This document shows positions 22,817 through 34,109 of a DNA stretch of 64,000 bases, in pieces. Source of the DNA: Adiantum capillus-veneris (Eukaryota; Streptophyta; Polypodiopsida; Polypodiales; Pteridaceae); assembly GCA_014529385.2 (NCBI GenBank), contig CM043959.1:53019253-53083252 (forward strand), read 5' to 3'. Under the pieces are notes generated by a model. It did not search any database. It was not told the origin of the DNA and saw only the letters and a list, made by a program, of their open reading frames with translations. Made by a program: the position numbers and the translations under genes. Each line of letters starts with the position of its first letter. The stretch's first letter is position 1.

Positions 22817-23690
22817 CTATGTTAGTGGTAAATGATATTTCTTCAATCGACACCCACTAATCCAATTTGGCATTTCTTCACCTGCTAATGTAGCAAGCTT
22901 GACAGCTCTGCTTTGTGATAAATCACTAATCACAAATGGTCCCATCCCTCTCTTTTTAAGTTTCTTGGCATGTTGCTTCAAAGTATAAACAAGTACATAA
23001 TCACCAGTTTTGAACTCTTTCGTGCATACATGCTTGTCAAAAAACTCTTTCTGTCTTCTCTTTTTAGCATAGATCGAAGCTACAGCTCTCAAGCGGAGTT
23101 CATCTAGCTTTTCAAGATCATCTATTCTTGAAGAGAGCTCATGCCCTGTCCATTCTAAGCGTTTCGCTACTCGTAGAGTTGGAATTAAAAACTCTATGGA
23201 TAATATAGCATTTAGGCCAAACACCATGTTGTACGGTGTCGTTCCTATCGATGTTTTGTAAGCTACCCTGTATGCCCATAGTGTTGAGTGTAGATGCTGA
23301 TCCCAATCTGTTCTTGACTCTGACACAATTTTAGTGAGAACCGTGCATAGTGTTTTATTTGTGGCCTCAGCTTGTCCATTTGCCTATGGATGGTATGGAG
23401 CAGATTTCCTATGTATGACCATGAATTCCTCTAGCAGATATTCAATGACTTCATTAAGAAAATGTGTTCCACGATCACTGACAAATTTCTATTGGTAAAT
23501 TGTATCGTACAAAAACATTCTCATACAAAAATTGTGCAGTGGTCCATGCATCTGCTTTTTGTGTTGCCTTGGCTTCCGCCCATTTTGTGAGATAGTCCGT
23601 AGCCACAATGATATATTGGGTAGGGGTGCAATATGCAGGGGGTGAAATAGGTCCCACAAAATCAATGCCCTATTTTTCAATGCCCTGTCC
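22817..23690 (-). pseudogene. Integrase catalytic core and C-terminal domain
   Basis: The D,D-E core is legible: YIIVATDYLTKWAEAKAT (first Asp), SDRGTHFL (second Asp), and a Glu in NGQAEATNKTL. A one-T insertion near 23,490 shifts the frame just before the second Asp. An amber (23384-23386) occupies the position of the usual Gln in the PYHP-x-ANGQ block. The frame then continues through WAYRVAYKTSIGTTPYNMVFG and a C-terminal GDYVLVY/GPFVI barrel-like region to KKYHLPLT and a stop at 22817. Integrase joins the cDNA to host DNA. No chromodomain follows. Confidence 0.9.
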
Positions 23691-23699
23691 CCCATCATT

Positions 23700-23960
23700 G
23701 GCCGTAGCGGCATCTCATCTCTCTTTATCGGCACCTTGGTGCGCCGACATGCGTCACAATGCTTTACAAACTCTTCAGCATCCATATGCAATGTAGGCCA
23801 CCATATTCCTGCGGTTAAGATAATTTTTACCGTCTTATCGCCTGAAAAATGGCCTCCACTTATTCCGCTATGTGCATGTTCTAGAATCAGCAGGTATTCA
23901 TTTTCACTTGCACAGATTCTAAGTTGATTGTCCTTTCCTTGCTTATAGAGTTGGTTCCCA
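23700..23960 (-). pseudogene. Integrase zinc-binding (H2C2) module, second copy
   Basis: The minus strand reads HAHSGISGGHFSGDKTVK, then WWPTLHMDAEEFVKHCDACRR. This gives the His-His-Cys-Cys arrangement of the retroviral-type integrase N-terminal domain. It directly precedes the catalytic core. Confidence 0.85.
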
Positions 23961-24112
23961 ATTAACTGAAAGTCATGAGCCTCCAGCTCTATAGCCCTTT
24001 TTTGTGCTCTTGTTATGTTTTCAGGAAACGTCCTTGTGGTTAAGAAATTAATGATATATTGACTCCATGCAGGTACAATGTTTACCTGAAACAATGTCGC
24101 GTGATCCACTGG

Positions 24113-24343
24113 TCATTTGGCACTACATATAGTACAATTGGTAACATAAGCATGTGTGTCCGCGTACATAGTTGGCCAATAAACCCCTAACTGTTTCAGT
24201 CTCTGGTGTGTTTTCACTGTTGAACAATGAAATGCACAATCCTGGACATGTGCTTCTTCAAGATAACACTCGAATTCTTCTGGATTTATACATAATCGTA
24301 GAATTTGGTCCGATCCTAGATGATACAGCCGCCCTACAATCAA
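24113..24343 (-). pseudogene. Integrase-type zinc-binding module, first (extra) copy
   Basis: An independent block about 400 bp upstream of the normal module reads EEAHVQDCAFHCSTVKTH, then GVYWPTMYADTHAYVTNCTICS. It shares the YWPTM...C..C signature of the H2C2 module. The spacing of its first His and the Cys-rich start differ from the second copy. The linker between them contains LFQVNIVPAWSQYIINFL, which resembles the usual RNase H-integrase connection. Confidence 0.7.
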
Positions 24344-24358
24344 CTAGAAGTTTTTTGT

Positions 24359-24961
24359 TTATCGAATTATTTGTTGTTTGGATCTATCTTCCGTGTTATC
24401 AAACCTACCTCCAAAGGAAAGAATGCTAACAATTTCCTGAGACCATTTGGGTATCATTTCAATATTGAAAAGATAAGCATCTGGTATGTCATCATCTACT
24501 CCTTCACGACCTTCCCCGTTGCGTAGCCTTGAAAGATGATCCGCCCGTAGATGGGTTTTACCCTTTTTGACCACCACTGTGAAATCAAACTCCAGCAATA
24601 TAATAAACCAGCATACAATTCCCCCTGTATTGCATGGTTTATTCACCAGATACAAAAGAGCTTGATGATCTGTGAAGAACACAAATTTGTTTGCGAGCAG
24701 ATAATGCCGAAATTTCTTTACAACATAAATCATTCCTAACCCCTCTCTTTCGGTGGTTGTGTAGTTCTTTTCCTCACTGTTTAACTGTCAGCTTGCATAA
24801 CAAACTGAAAAATCCATTGTTCCGTCTCCAGGTTGAGCCAGAATACTCCCGATTGCATGTGCAGAAGCATCAATGTGAACATGGAATATCTTTTTCCAAT
24901 CCGGTGCTTTAAGTACATGTGTTGATACAAGGTTTTCCTTCAGCTTTTGGAATGAAGTTTC
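24359..24961 (-). pseudogene. Ty3-type RNase H domain
   Basis: After the inserted solo LTR the pol frame resumes as ETSFQKLKENLVSTHVLKAP. It continues HVHIDASAHAIGSILAQPGDG (catalytic Asp block) and YAS, a TGA, then QLNSEEKNY, and FRHYLLANKFVFFTDHQALLYL (TDH block). It ends in HLRADHLSRLRNG. The domain degrades the RNA strand during cDNA synthesis. The frame is otherwise open to 24359. Confidence 0.85.
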
Positions 24962-25754
24962 TGTAACATTTAATGGCCTAAAAACTTGTGTGTAGCGGAA
25001 ATTAGCATGAACATAGTGGACATTTCATTAGAATAGATTCCTAATGAGAATTACAAGAGTGCTTGGGTGGTGAGAGCAACAAAAAGCATAACACCTAGTT
25101 AGATAGCATGAACAATACTTTCAAAAGAGAGAGAAATTAAGCTATTGACAACAGTTGAGGACCGGATTTGCATGGATCCGGCGGTCCCCCCTCCAAAAGG
25201 CTTTGTATTATGGTTTCTCCCATCAAGAGAGACATTGTACAATACAATCCTTTGTGTTCCTTCAAGACTAGCTAGTGCAATGAAGATGAAAGCTTCATGC
25301 ACTAAGCAAAACACTTAGCAAACACAACATCAATTATCCCCGGTCTCAGACCCCCAAGACCTCACACACCTTCGAAGATGGTGAGAGATAGCAGGGTATG
25401 AGAGTAGATTGAGAGGAAGAAGGAGTATCTTACGAGAAAGATATACATCTCCTCACATAATCACTCATATTAGCATATCTTAGCTTAGTAATTAGCATGG
25501 TAGAGGAGATGAACCGCATTGAAGCTTGACTCTTGGTTGGATTTGCATCCACATGCCAAGAGTGTGTCGATGTAGGCTTCTATCTCACAAGCTTGGAGTA
25601 GGTGATGAGCTCTCCATTAAAGCTTGGGAAGAGATAGTCTTTTTCTTGCTTCTCACATAAACTGTGTGAGAGAGTGTGTGTGTGATAATTCCTTGCAAAA
25701 ATCAGCCCCCTCTCTCTCTTGGGCAAGCCCTCTTGCTATTTGCTCTTGCTCTAC

Positions 25755-26090
25755 CCTCATTGGACCTCCCCAGGCCTAGACAATGGTAATTAAGCAGTAT
25801 AAGTGATAGACTTCTGACATGTGTCCCTCTTTCCCCTTTTGTGAGAGCTTTAGGTAATTTAATAATTCAACTAAACTCTCATTGGACCCTTTTGCCTCCT
25901 GGCCAATAGGAATCAGGCAAGCCATTGGGCTGCTGAATGCTCATTGGACCCCTTGGGAGACTATCCAATAGTCTTCTAGAGGACTTAATTCTCATTGGTT
26001 CTTTTATTAAGTGTTTTTAAATTAATTAAACTAGATTTACTCTAGCCTAATTCTTATTGGACCACCTCCAAGGCCATCCAATAGGAATTG
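25755..26090. promoter_or_regulatory. Cluster of CCAAT/ATTGG boxes in the solo LTR
   Basis: At least nine ATTGG or CCAAT pentamers occur in about 335 bp, mostly as CATTGGACC on the plus strand alternating with CCAATAGG. Repeated CCAAT boxes are typical NF-Y targets and would fit an LTR promoter, but they may simply mark an internal minisatellite. Confidence 0.5.
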
Positions 26091-26159
26091 GGTACACCTT
26101 GTGGCCATCTGGCCTAGGGAGTTGACATGTGTCCCTCATTTCCTTTGTGTAAAGGGAGC

Positions 26160-26160
<1 letters not shown>

Positions 26161-26214
<54 letters not shown>
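26161..26214. repeat. (GT)n microsatellite in the solo LTR
   Basis: GT run of 54 bp. Confidence 0.95.
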
Positions 26215-26215
<1 letters not shown>

Positions 26216-26595
26216 CTTTCTCTCTCATCCCCTACAAGAAAGGATCGCCCCCTCCCAAGTAGGGATTGCAAAGACTTTTTTGTTCACACACAAAGCATCC
26301 AATTCCCTTAAGGTTGACCTTTGGACACAACCTTTGAATTTTGGAACCTTAGCATTTTGGAAGTCTTAATGGGTTGAACCTTAGGGTCTTTTTATCCCAT
26401 TGTTGCACATGGCTCTTTTGCAGATGGCCCCCCCTTTGGATCTATTTTTCCTCCTTTCGATCCCTACTGTGGCCGGTCTGCTAGCTTAACCAATATTCTA
26501 GCTTTTTCTCCCCTGGCACTTCCCCATATTAAATGATCAGTTTAACATGAGAAAATCATTTAGGAGAATTAGATATTGATTATTATGACAGTTTC

Positions 26596-27720
26596 ACACT
26601 CCTTGGTCCAGTCAAAATTGACTAGCAAACGATACAGAGGTTGTGCGATGACTGCATACATATATATGAATCTTTGATAATACCCACAGTGTCCCATGAA
26701 GGATTGCACTTGTTTCGCATTAGTAGGTTTGGGTAGGTTTACTATGACTTTGACTTTGTCTAGGTCAGTGGTTATGCCATTTCTTGAGACAATGTGTCCT
26801 AAGATGCGGCCTTGCCTAACCATGAAAATGCACTTTTCCGGGTTAAGACAGATTCGATATGTTCTACATTTTTCAAATACCTTTTGCAAATGGTCAATAT
26901 GTTCCTCTCGTAGAAGAGAGTGTACACAAAGATCATCCATGTATATTTCTAAGAATATTCTTAGGTATTCTTTGAACGCGTGCGTCATTAACCTTTGAAA
27001 GGTCGTTGGAGCATTAGTTAAGCTGAAAAGCATAACTCGATACGCATATATTCCCCATTCTATGGCAAACGTTGTTTTGTGTTGATCCTCCATTGCAATT
27101 TCCAGTTGGTTGTATCCTGAAAACCCATCCAGAAAGGAATAAGCCCGTTTCCCGGCCACCCTCTCAAGTACATGTTCTGTGATTGGCAAAGGATAGTTAT
27201 CCCTTATGGTGGCTGCATTTACCTTTTTGAGGTTTACACACACTCGCAGTTTTATGTTCTTTTTGGGGACTACCACAATGGGTGACACCCAATCTGTATG
27301 CTCGATTTCATAGATGAATTTAACTTCCATCAGCTTGTCAATCTCCTCTTTGATTCGTTTAGCAAATGTGTCATTATATGTATAAGGACGTTGTTTGCTA
27401 GGTTTTGCATCTGATTTCAAAGGAATTGTATGTTGGCATATCGATGGATCAACTCTTTTGAGGTCTTTGTAGGACCATGCAAACACATCTTTATACTTCT
27501 TGAGAAGTTGTGTTGGCCGTTCTTCTTCTTCAGGCTCTAAATCGGTTGCGATATAGACCGGCTGAGGCTTCTCACCTGGTTCCGTGAGGTCTATCCTTTT
27601 TGCATTTTCCGGCCCATCATAAGATTCCTGGTTTGTTCTTTCCCTGACTGGTGGTGTCATTATGATTTTTCTGTCCTGGATGGTGAATTTCCGTAGTGTG
27701 ATGGTACATTCATGTTTCCC
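26596..27720 (-). pseudogene. Reverse transcriptase domain
   Basis: The longest coding frame of the element extends upstream of the first Met (ECTITLRKFTIQDRKII). It includes SPIVVVPKKNIKLRVCVNLK, YPLPITEHVLERVAGKRAYSF, GFSGYNQLEIA, and the active site YMDDLCVHS in place of the commoner YxDD. ILGHIVSRNGITTD and the connection to GYYQRFI follow. RT copies the genomic RNA into cDNA. The frame is open to 26596, where the solo LTR cuts it after WTKECET. Confidence 0.95.
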
Positions 27721-27761
27721 TTTTCTAACTCCCCTTTACCATCACTATCTTCCTCAGTAGT

Positions 27762-28511
27762 CTATACCTCTCGTAAAGACCGTTTCGGTTCTTGGTATTT
27801 CTGTCTACGCTCTAGTTTGGTCCACTCTTGGCCTTTCGTTGTTTCTTTCTTTAATTTTCGAGATTTTTGTGATTTTGTTTCTGCTTTAGCTTTCCGTACT
27901 TGTCTTATTTCCTCTCGCGTTCTTTCCCTTCGAACTTTTGAGAATCTTCCTGATATTTGATCTTTCACACAATCCCCTGCTTTTACAAGCATCAGATAGT
28001 GAGTTTTACCTTTTATCCTGGGCATCAGGTTCTCTCTCGCTTTGTTTTCTGCCCGTTTCCTCCTATAGCATTCTTGGCGTCTAGGGTGATGATTAGCAAA
28101 ATCATAAAACCTAATATTCTCTGTTTTCTCCCCACGCTCACTTGAGTTGTCTGAACACTCATTATCTGCATCATTATTTACTTCCAGATGCTCAGAGGAG
28201 TTATAAAACTCTTCTTGTTCTGGTGGTTCTACCATCTCATCTCCTCCCGGTATAATGCTTACCATGTAATAGGGTAGCACATCATAGCCATCCTTATCGC
28301 AAAATTTTGTTGTTGGACTATCTGTAATGATACAGACATCCAATGTTGCTAGTATGTGTTCCCATTCTAGAGGTTCCAAGGCATCTTCAAGAAAAGGTTT
28401 CGGAATATAATCCTTGTCCTCAATCGCTCTTTCTAAGACGCATTCCGCTCTTTTTAAGCTCCCACAATGTGAAGCTCCGCACATCCATATCTCTTTTTGT
28501 TGCCTAACCAT
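27762..28511 (-). pseudogene. Protease-RT linker region of pol
   Basis: A 249-codon open frame between protease and RT. It is acidic in the first half (EEFYNSSEHLEVNNDADNE) and strongly basic later (RRKRAENKARENL, KAKAETKSQKSRKLKK). No catalytic motif was recognised. It probably belongs to the pol polyprotein. Confidence 0.6.
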
Positions 28512-29025
28512 GCTAGGAGTTCCGATCCTGCGACTGTAGCTGAATCAAACTCTTCTACTGGTGTCTGGTTCACATCCTTGTAAGTATGGTCTTTCAGGTG
28601 TATTTTGGTTGTCGTCTCGCCATGTCTGAGGTAACCCCAATCCTGGACCATCTCAATTTTCGCATGAACGGTCTTCCCAAGATGATCTCATAATTGTTCT
28701 TTTTGTCGAAATCGACTATTGCAAATGTATGCTCATACTCGATTCCTCATGAAGTGACAATCACTTTTTCTAAGAGTCCTAGAGGTTTCTCCATGAACCC
28801 ATCTGCCGATTGCAATTTCATTCTGGTAGCTCTCATAGCTGGTTTTCCCCATTTTTTCCAGATTTCCTTGGTGGCTATAGCAACCCCTGCTCCACTGTCA
28901 AGAATGGCTTTGGAAACTACTCCTTGGAATTCTACTGGTAGCGTGGTGTTTCCATATTCTCCCTCACAATACTCTCCAACTTTGTTTAATGGTATTGGCC
29001 TAGTATTTAGTTGAGGCCTGTTCAA
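28454..29025 (-). pseudogene. Retropepsin-like aspartic protease (normal pol position)
   Basis: The frame reads VVSKAILDSGAGVAIATKEI with the catalytic DSGAG. A stop and frame change follow, then the IILGRPFMRKL block that closes the retropepsin fold. The protease would process the Gag-Pol polyprotein. Confidence 0.85.
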
Positions 29026-29815
29026 TTCTCTGATCCCTTCCTAAAGCTTCGAGGTGGGGTCTTTCACTCCAAATTTTTCTAGGCATTTGCCTACTGTGGT
29101 CCACATGTTTGGTCGTAACCTTAGGAGTTCAGCTAATGTGATTGTGTATGCCACCGCGGTGGACAATAACTCAATCAACCCTTGTTAATCCATCACTTTG
29201 TTAGAAGAAAGTCTTTGATATGGGATTGCTCTCTGTGCCCCGAACTAATTGATCCCTGGTCTCCCCCTTGTGAATGTATATCAAAGTTCATTTGAGACCT
29301 TGCCTCAAATTCTTCAATAGGAGGTAAGATCTCATTTTTCTCTTTTCTTGTGTTGTTCATGTGGTAACTCTCCTTGTTAGCTTCATTGGCCTCACGGATT
29401 TGCTTCCATAGTTCATCTAGACCGTTACAATCCTTACCCATTTTTGCCAATGTTTTAGGCTGTAACCTGTCACTTGCCTCATCTGTTGTATTTGGCACCA
29501 TGATAGGCTCTCCCCTAGACTCGTAGGCATTCGTGAGTCTTTCCTTCGTTTCTACTTGTTCCTCTAAAGTTGATTGATAGGGGTTGTAGTTGGTACTTCA
29601 TGCCAATTTGCAAGTTTACCAAGCGGGTTTTCTATCAAAGATTGAGCTGTTTCAATCATCTTTCTACACATTTTCAACCTCTATTTTTCTATTTCAGCAT
29701 ATGGATAAGTCATCCATCTTTGCTCTTGGGTTTGGTTCTTTTTTAGTCTGGCTTCGTAAGCTTTTAGAAGTGCATCCAATTGTTCATCTACCTTGTCTAC
29801 CAGTACTGATCCTCC

Positions 29816-31514
29816 TCATCCTGCACTTTTGGGTTCTGCTATTTCCTTGGGTGCTATGGTTGCCGCAGTGTGTGAGCTTAGGCTAGCTAGATCCTCTAAC
29901 CGCTCTAGTCTATCCTTTGTGTGTTTTAACTCCTCAGATAGAGCTGTTTGCTCTCGTTCTTTCTTGGCTTTCATACGTGCCTTTCGAGCTTTCCAAGTGC
30001 TTCTCTGATTTTTCCTTTCTAAACTTGGGGCATCGGTTTTTGGCTCTTCAATTATGGGTTCGTTCATCATTCTTTGACCTTGGGCTTGTGTCACCGCCTG
30101 AATAGGTATGATTGTTTCATTTTCTGACCCTCCACTGGGAGGCATTGCTTCCAGTATGTTCAAGGTAGTTTTTGCTCCTTTGCTCGGGTTCTTAGGGAAA
30201 TCAAGAATCAAATGAGTAACTCCACACTTGGTGCAATATGCGTTGACTCTAATGATTTCATCATGAGGACAGTCTCTTAGCCAATGGTCTCCACCACACT
30301 TGTAGCAGGGTCCCTTGGGTTATTGAGGTGCTCCTTGAGCTCCCCTTTGTTGGTATGCATGTCTCTATCCGCCCATGACTCTGTTGGCTATGAACAACAA
30401 TGTTCGTTCATCTAAGCTATATCTTCCTTCTCCTGCTGTCTATGCAACTGTTGGTGGTCCTGTATTTCCTATCATGCTCCATGGTTCTGGTGTCGAGGGT
30501 TCTTTCGGTGGATAATAGACAGGGTTTGCCACATATCCATTGGGATCTTCATAATATGCATGCATAGGCACCAAAGCCTTCTCTTCTGATTCGGTTACGG
30601 TTGGTGTGTATCTTATGTCCGACTGGTCGTAATCTTGGTAGGGGTGGTTGTTGCTCCACATTGGTTGTGGTCTTTCTACACCTACAGGTCCTCGTAGGTT
30701 GCCTGCTTGATACCTAGGCATCGGTGGAACTTGAGGAGAAGCTACCTGAGCTTGGGGAGCGTAAGGCCTCTCTCACATATCCCTTGTTATAATAACATTC
30801 CTCCGTCCCATGGTTTGTCCATTTTTGTTCAATAGCACACCACTTGGGCTGTTTAGCCAAGGATTTGGCGTACAAGTTAATCTTTTTTAGTACTTCCTCT
30901 ACAAGCTGCTCTTGGTTTACAGCCACTTCTCCTTTCGGTGTTGTTTTAGAAGACTTGCTCCCACTTTGTTGTTGTGAAGATGAATCGTCATCAAGATCCT
31001 TGAACTCACCCTCTTTGTAGACCGCACAATTGTCTACAAGGTAAAGAGATTCCTTGGTTAACTCATTCAACATCGTGCTCCTCTTCATATGTAAGTCCTT
31101 CTAGAGATCTGCATTCCTTAGTCCTTGGATAAATATAAGCATAAGTCTGTACTGAGTTGGCAGTTCTTCCACAGGGCAGAACTTAACATATCTTTTTAGT
31201 CTTAGGACTTCCTTTCGCATAGATTCCCCGTCTTTCTGTTTGAATTTATGGATTTGTGAGACGGTATTATGAGCTATCTCCCTTTGTGAGAATTCCTCAA
31301 TAAACTCGTCAAACACCTCCTCCATAGACTCAAAGTATCTACGCTCCACATAGTCAAACCAAGTAGCAGCATCATCCTCTAAGGTTAGTCCAAACCCTGC
31401 AAATTGGGTAGGGAAGTCTAACACCTCTTTCGCTCTAATTACATGCACAAAGGCTGCTACGTGATCTCTTGGATCTCTGTTTCTTGTGTATTTCTTGTTT
31501 ACCCATTTTTGCAC
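29816..31514 (-). pseudogene. gag: capsid region and nucleocapsid
   Basis: Frame 31514-31101 is a Retrotrans_gag-type capsid segment: RDHVAAFVHVIRAKEVLDFP, AATWFDYVERR, EFSQREIAHNTVSQIHKFKQ, MLIFIQGLRN. Downstream frames (31088-30714, 30721-30440) are disordered and Ser/Pro-rich. A CCHC zinc knuckle, CYKCGGDHWLRDCP, lies at 30269-30307. A second, degenerate one (CTKCGVTHLILDF) follows, with its last Cys replaced. A Lys/Glu-rich coiled segment runs to 29816. Frames change several times. Confidence 0.85.
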
Positions 31515-31630
31515 TTAAGAAGGTCTAATTCTACGATGTTCTACAAACCTCATCATTGGATCTCCACGTCCTAATCGATATACCTCCTCTGGTCTTCTGT
31601 GGTAGGCTGGTTCCTCTCCCAGTGGTGCTT

Positions 31631-32808
31631 CTAAGCCATAATTTCTAATAGTTCTTGCAAGAGATCATCTCTTCGAACTCGTTCTATGGGTGGTCTTCCA
31701 GGCTCCGTTGACCCTTGAGTTTTTGGCTTATTCTCTCCTTGATACTTTGAATAAAGTGGTGGTTCTTGCAAATCCCTTAGCCCTCGTGCGGCTTGATAAC
31801 CATCTCGGTTTCGGTCTTGCTCTAATGTTGCACTCTGTCGAATCCATGCCTGCAATGATGGCTGAGTTGTTGGTTGGTTTTGATTGTTGAATGTCTACGG
31901 TGGTCGGGTAGAATGTGAGGTCGCGTCATACTCCTCTGAAAAGGGATTTGTAGACTTGCTAGGGTGTAGGTGGATCTTGGCACTTCGTCGGGGGCATATG
32001 TTGATACTCCTGGAACTGTTGTCTTTTCTACCTCCTCTGGGAGAATACTTTGGTATTCTCGCCCGTACCTATCAACAAAAACTATATCCTTCCAGTTTCA
32101 TAAGAGAATAAGTAAAGAACCTTGTCTTTGCTTAACTCGGTTGGGTATGGTTCTTTGCAGCAGAAGTAAGAGACTATTCCCTCGCTCTCATGCTTGTAGA
32201 TTCCCACTTTCTCATTATAAGTTGAAACCCTGTTTGTTTTCTTATCATACATAAAAATTGCTCCAGGTCGATCAATGTTTGGTGGTGGTTCTTGAGTTTC
32301 TGAAACCATTTTCTCTTTTGCCACGTTATCTCCATATCTTTTGTAATCTTCAAGGTTACTAACTATCCGATAGTGGTTCCCCTTTTCGTCTCGGAATCTA
32401 TCTGGCATCATCATAGACTCAAATTATCTCCAGTCTCTGAGCCGGTCTTTCTTCAATACAAATGCACTTGCGTCCTCGATAGTCAGAATAAACTAGGGCT
32501 CCCCTCGAGTTTGTTCCTTCTAAGAAGATCACAGTGAACTTGGAATCATTCAAAGGATTTAGGGAGGTGCTTCCTCCTGGCATGGGTCCATCATAGGTAA
32601 AACCTCCTGGCTGTTGACTGCCCATCATGAAGAAATATTTTTTTGACGAAGTGTCAGTATCACTACCCTCCTCAATAATCGGTGCTAGTGGATCTAGCCT
32701 TGCCTGAGTTACACTCTCCTCAGTGGACACTAAGCTACCTTGGTCACCTGCCACCTTCTGGTCTCTAAAAATGTATCTACCTGATCTTAAATTCATCAAC
32801 CTTATCAA
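31631..32808 (-). pseudogene. N-terminal region of the gag reading frame
   Basis: Frame 32808-32419 contains MNLRSGRYIF, resembling the LRSG starts seen in some plant gypsy Gag proteins. It continues after a stop as 32414-32082 (DRFRDEKGNHYRIVSNLEDY) and 31855-31631. No catalytic motif. The first Met is a reasonable start because only short frames lie upstream, but the true start is uncertain. Confidence 0.55.
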
Positions 32809-33220
32809 TGCAATTTATCACAAATCCAACCACTCACCTGGCAATGGATCAGTTTTCGCACAACTTCTTGCTTTGCTGCTGCTGAATATACCTGTACACA
32901 AGCGTTTAATTTTGGCAATCGAATCAAAGCATCTAACTGCTAGAGGTTATCTTAGTAATGATTGGTATAACTGGAGAGTTAATCTCAACCACTACTGTAT
33001 TTTATACACTGCTAATGTTCTGGATTAGGTCTGGTAATCTGGAACTGTACTTCCCTCGGATGCTGGTCAATTTACGTAAAAAAGTCTGAATTCAATCTTT
33101 GCTCCGTCAAATGGATAAACAAGGTCCAAATTCACTTCTGAAAGAAGTTCTAGAACCCTTAAGCCAAATGGAACCTCACTGTCTAAGCTCAGTCAAATTT
33201 TCTCTTTACTAAGCCCCAGT

Positions 33221-34109
33221 AGACATCCTACGCGTAGGATGTCTCCTGCTCTGTTTTGCCTGGATTCTTGCACTATGAATTCCCCTTGATGTGCTAAGTC
33301 CACAGTTGTTTTTACTTTTTGATTTGGACACCTATAAGCTGGTCAATGGATCAGAGATCTGTTCTGACAGCCTGCTGTTGGTCTTGATCAGTCTAATCAA
33401 CCCCAATTTGGACCAAAATTGACTAGGAGGCTTGCCTCAGGCTATACAACACCTTGCTATGCCCACAGTCAGTATCTGGCTTCAATTTCTTGCTTTAGAC
33501 ATCCTACATGTAGGATGTCTTTTTGCCCAGAATGGCTTCAAATTTAAAGCACGGGCTCCCCTTGAGGTGCTGATCACTTTGGTATGCTCAAAATTAGGTT
33601 TGGAGTGCAAAATCACACAAATGACATCCTACGCGTAGGATGTCTTTTTGGCCTGTTTTACCCTAGACTTGACCCACAGCTTCCCCTTGATGTCAGCAAC
33701 CCGGTAGTATGCTTATATTTTGGTTTGGATTTCAAAAGTCCCCAATTTTAGCTGTTCTAGCCTTTTTCAGTCAAAAGTGCTAAAGTCTGCTTAGTACCCA
33801 ATTTTCTCACCCAAATGAGATGAAACCTCTCTCAGTCACTCAATATATCATGCAGATCATGCTCATGCAGCCATCCTATGGTTTTGGTCTTAAAATAATG
33901 CTTTGGCACAATTTGGGTAGGATGTCTGGCAATTTCAGTCTATCTGGCCTTATCCTGTCAAGATATGGTCAAATTTCCAGGTGAAAATAGGGTAAACCCC
34001 ACCTTCTGAACACACTGGTCAACTCAAAATTCCAAAATTCCCACCAGATTAGCCTGTAGACATCCTTCGCGTAGGATGTCCCTGTAGACATCCTTCGCGT
34101 AGGATGTCT
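33221..34109. repeat. 5' array: five 24-bp palindromes in the gag leader
   Basis: Sites lie at 33221-33244 (perfect), 33497-33520 (perfect, with centre CATG instead of CGCG), 33622-33645 (first base T), and 34058-34081 and 34086-34109 (CCTTCG in the left arm). The last two form a 28-bp tandem duplication. A lone half-site occurs near 33917. Spacing is less regular than in the 3' array (276 and 125 bp, then about 436). The array lies between the PBS and gag. Confidence 0.9.

Larger units (their letters stand above)
24962..26589. mobile_element. Probable solo LTR (1,628 bp) inserted between RT and RNase H
   Basis: The insert begins TGTAAC and ends ATGACA (TG...CA). It is flanked by AGTTTC at 24956-24961 and 26590-26595, a 5-6-bp target duplication. 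Removing it and one flank copy joins WTKECET to SFQKLKE, the uninterrupted Ty3 pol sequence. It has no coding domain. It contains a (GT)n tract and a cluster of CCAAT/ATTGG pentamers at 25.75-26.09 kb. A non-autonomous element with TG...CA ends is the alternative. Confidence 0.75.

Noticed and set aside
22817..23130. A chromodomain after integrase
   Set aside because: The C-terminal region has only the usual barrel-like GDYVLVY/GPFVI segment. No aromatic-cage chromodomain pattern was seen.
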